DNA from: an uncultured Chloroflexota bacterium
GTDB taxonomy: Bacteria; Chloroflexota; Limnocylindria; Limnocylindrales; CSP1-4
NCBI GenBank assembly: GCA_903930745.1
Contig: CAIYZX010000050.1
Location: 1 to 12,224, forward strand
DNA: 12,224 nucleotides
Reading direction: 5' to 3'
Shown one piece after another: positions 10,609 through 12,224 of this stretch (the first letter of the stretch is position 1; each line of letters starts with the position of its first letter). The translations under genes and the position numbers were made by a program. Below the pieces are notes generated by a model. The model was not told the DNA's origin. It worked only from the letters and a program-made list of their open reading frames with translations, and searched no databases.

Positions 10609-12224
10609 ATGGCAGCGCAGGGAGGGACCGGGCCCGAACAGGGCACGCTGGTGGGACGCGACCAGGAACTCGCGATCCTGGCGGACGTGCTGGATTCGAC
10701 GCGGGCCGGACGCCTGGAGATCGTCCTGGTGGAAGGCGAGGACGGCATCGGCAAGTCCGCCCTGGCCGCAGCCTTCGCGGCCCGTGCGCGGGCGCAGGGC
10801 GTGCGCGTGATGACGGGCGCCTGCCTGGACCTGGACACGGAGATCCCGTACCTGCCGTTCTCCGAGGGCCTCCGCGGCCTGCTGGGCGGGATGGCGGACG
10901 TGGACCGGGCGGCGCTGCTGGGTCCTGCGGCGGAGATCGTGGAGCCCATCCTCCATCCCGGGGTGCCGGAGCCCGTGGCGCCAACGCCCGTGGGCCCGGT
11001 GGGGCCGGGTGGCCAGGGCGGCACCATCGACATGGCGCGCCTGGAGCTCTTCGAGTCTCTCCTCCGCCTCGCCCAGCGCCTGGCGTCGCGCGGCCCGCTC
11101 CTCGTGGTGCTTGAGGACGTCCAGTGGCTGGACCACTCGTCCGCGGACCTGCTCGCGTTCCTGGCACGCAACCTCCGTGGCTCGCCGCTCATGGTCATGC
11201 TCACCGCGCGGCCCGGCGGGGCCGGCGGCGCAGAGGTGGGGGCGCTCGCGGCGGCGCTGGACCGGCACCTTCGCGTGGAGCGAATCGAGCTTGGGCCGCT
11301 GGCGGCCGCCGCCCTGGCAGAGCTGCTGGCGGTGCAGGCCGGGCCAGGACGGGCGCCCGATGCCGCGGAGACGCGCGAGATCGCCCGGCGCAGCGGCGGC
11401 AATCCGCTATTCGCGCTGGAGCTGCTGGCGTGGGCCCGTCGATCGTCGGCGGGGGCGCGCTCCGGGGCCTCGGCGGGCTCCTCGGCGGCGGGCGCCGGGA
11501 CCGGCGGGACCTCCGCCACGCCGCCGCGCCTGCGCGACATGGTGGCCGCGCGCCTCGCAGATCTCCCGCACGATGCCCGCGGGATCCTCCGCCTCGCCTC
11601 CGCCGGTGGCCGCCTGGTGGACGACGACCTCCTCGCCGCCGCCACCGGCCTCCCCGCCGCCCAGGTGAGCGCCGGCATCCGTGCCGCGGTGGCGGAGGGC
11701 CTGCTGGTTCCCGCCGGATCGCCGGGCCGCGAGGGCTACGCGTTCCGCCACGATCTCGTCCGTGAGGCGGTGCACGCGGAGCTGCTCCCCGGGGAGCGGG
11801 CGCGGCTCCACGAGGCATACGCCCAGGCGCTGAGCGCGGGCGCCGGACAGGGCCGCGCGCGTCACGTGGACCACGGCGAGCTGGCGTACCACTGGGACGC
11901 GGCGGGGGCGCTGGACCGGGCGTACGCCGCGCACATCGACGCCGCGGAGGCCGCCCAGCGGATCTTCGCGTTCGACGCCGCCCACCGGCACTTCGAGCGG
12001 GCCCTGGAGCTCTGGCCGGAGGTCCCGGACGCGGACGATCTCTCCACGCTGGACCGGGTGGACCTGCGGCACGCTGCGGCCCAGGCGGCGGCGCTGGCCG
12101 GGGATCACGAGCGGGCCATCGAGCTGGAGCGCGACCTCCTGGGCGAGCTTGGGACCCGGGCCGCGGATGACGAGCGGGCGATGCCGGCTCGCGAGGTCCT
12201 GCGCCGCAGCCTCTGGGAGAACGG
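10609..12224 (+). CDS. AAA/STAND-type ATPase transcriptional regulator, N-terminal part (partial)
   Basis: The gene runs off the right edge; 538 codons are visible. LVGRDQELAIL (14-24) is the usual entry to the AAA_16-type NTPase of MalT/LuxR-family and SARP-like regulators. Walker A is GEDGIGKS (43-50), Walker B is LLVVLEDVQWLD (164-175), and the family motif RRSGGNPLFALELL follows (~260-273). A Gly/Ala/Ser linker (~280-304) leads to a winged-helix-like segment (LRDMVAARLADLPHDAR, then YAFRHDLVREAVHAEL). Helical repeats typical of TPR-like sensor regions come last (AHRHFERALELW). A C-terminal LuxR helix-turn-helix would be expected beyond the window. ATG 10609 is adopted because LVGR follows after the usual short lead, but it lacks a Shine-Dalgarno site. 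An in-frame GTG at 10576 has a weak GGTGGGG upstream and is a real alternative. It is divergent from the second ECF sigma gene and may regulate it. Confidence 0.85.
   Translation, partial: MAAQGGTGPEQGTLVGRDQELAILADVLDSTRAGRLEIVLVEGEDGIGKSALAAAFAARARAQGVRVMTGACLDLDTEIPYLPFSEGLRGLLGGMADVDRAALLGPAAEIVEPILHPGVPEPVAPTPVGPVGPGGQGGTIDMARLELFESLLRLAQRLASRGPLLVVLEDVQWLDHSSADLLAFLARNLRGSPLMVMLTARPGGAGGAEVGALAAALDRHLRVERIELGPLAAAALAELLAVQAGPGRAPDAAETREIARRSGGNPLFALELLAWARRSSAGARSGASAGSSAAGAGTGGTSATPPRLRDMVAARLADLPHDARGILRLASAGGRLVDDDLLAAATGLPAAQVSAGIRAAVAEGLLVPAGSPGREGYAFRHDLVREAVHAELLPGERARLHEAYAQALSAGAGQGRARHVDHGELAYHWDAAGALDRAYAAHIDAAEAAQRIFAFDAAHRHFERALELWPEVPDADDLSTLDRVDLRHAAAQAAALAGDHERAIELERDLLGELGTRAADDERAMPAREVLRRSLWEN

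Noticed and set aside
10421..11167. N-terminal extension of the second ECF sigma factor
   Set aside because: The extension is Pro/Arg-rich, overlaps the AAA regulator antisense, and the ATG at 10420 has its own Shine-Dalgarno site directly before normal sigma sequence.

Overview
The window is about 12.2 kb of GC-rich bacterial DNA with tightly packed genes, GTG and possibly TTG starts, and good Shine-Dalgarno sites at most starts. Composition and gene content (a URO-D-type methyltransferase-like protein, two ECF sigma factors, a LamG/FlgD-Ig surface protein, a cupredoxin lipoprotein with a YHS protein, and a large AAA regulator) fit a high-GC Chloroflexota lineage of the Limnocylindria type. 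An actinomycete cannot be excluded: no rRNA or strong marker gene is present.

Layout. (1) 1-404, minus: N-terminal part of a 3-hydroxyisobutyrate dehydrogenase-like enzyme, cut by the window edge and divergent from (2) 671-1804, plus: a URO-D-fold protein. (3) 1844-2941, plus: a HExxH metallopeptidase whose C-terminal ~80 residues look like a complete RelE/ParE toxin fold. (4) 3031-4902, minus: a secreted multidomain protein (LamG, Ig-like, FlgD-like Ig, unknown C-terminal domain). Genes 3 and 4 are visibly less GC-rich than their neighbours. (5) 5025-5099, plus: tRNA-Pro(TGG). (6) 5141-5312: four related 17-bp dyads with start-to-start spacing of 41, 73 and 41 bp. (7) 5367-6065, plus: a membrane-anchored, His-rich SAM methyltransferase. 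It converges on a run of six minus-strand genes.

The minus-strand run, in transcription order, is: ECF sigma factor (10420-9809), cupredoxin lipoprotein (9482-8982), YHS-domain protein (8811-8404), secreted acidic protein (8235-7663), second ECF sigma factor (7465-6899), and a one-TM membrane protein with a long acidic tail (6902-6102). The last overlaps the sigma stop codon by GTGA and is the likely anti-sigma partner. The 326-bp gap upstream of the cupredoxin gene holds several strong dyads that could be metal-responsive operators. Divergent from the first sigma gene is (8) 10609 to the window end: an AAA/STAND-type ATPase regulator, truncated by the window.

How the genes may work together: the cupredoxin and YHS proteins suggest copper or other soft-metal handling at the cell surface. 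The second sigma factor with its putative anti-sigma and the neighbouring secreted acidic protein look like an envelope-sensing cassette. The metallopeptidase-RelE fusion and the dyad array next to tRNA-Pro are the least conventional items.
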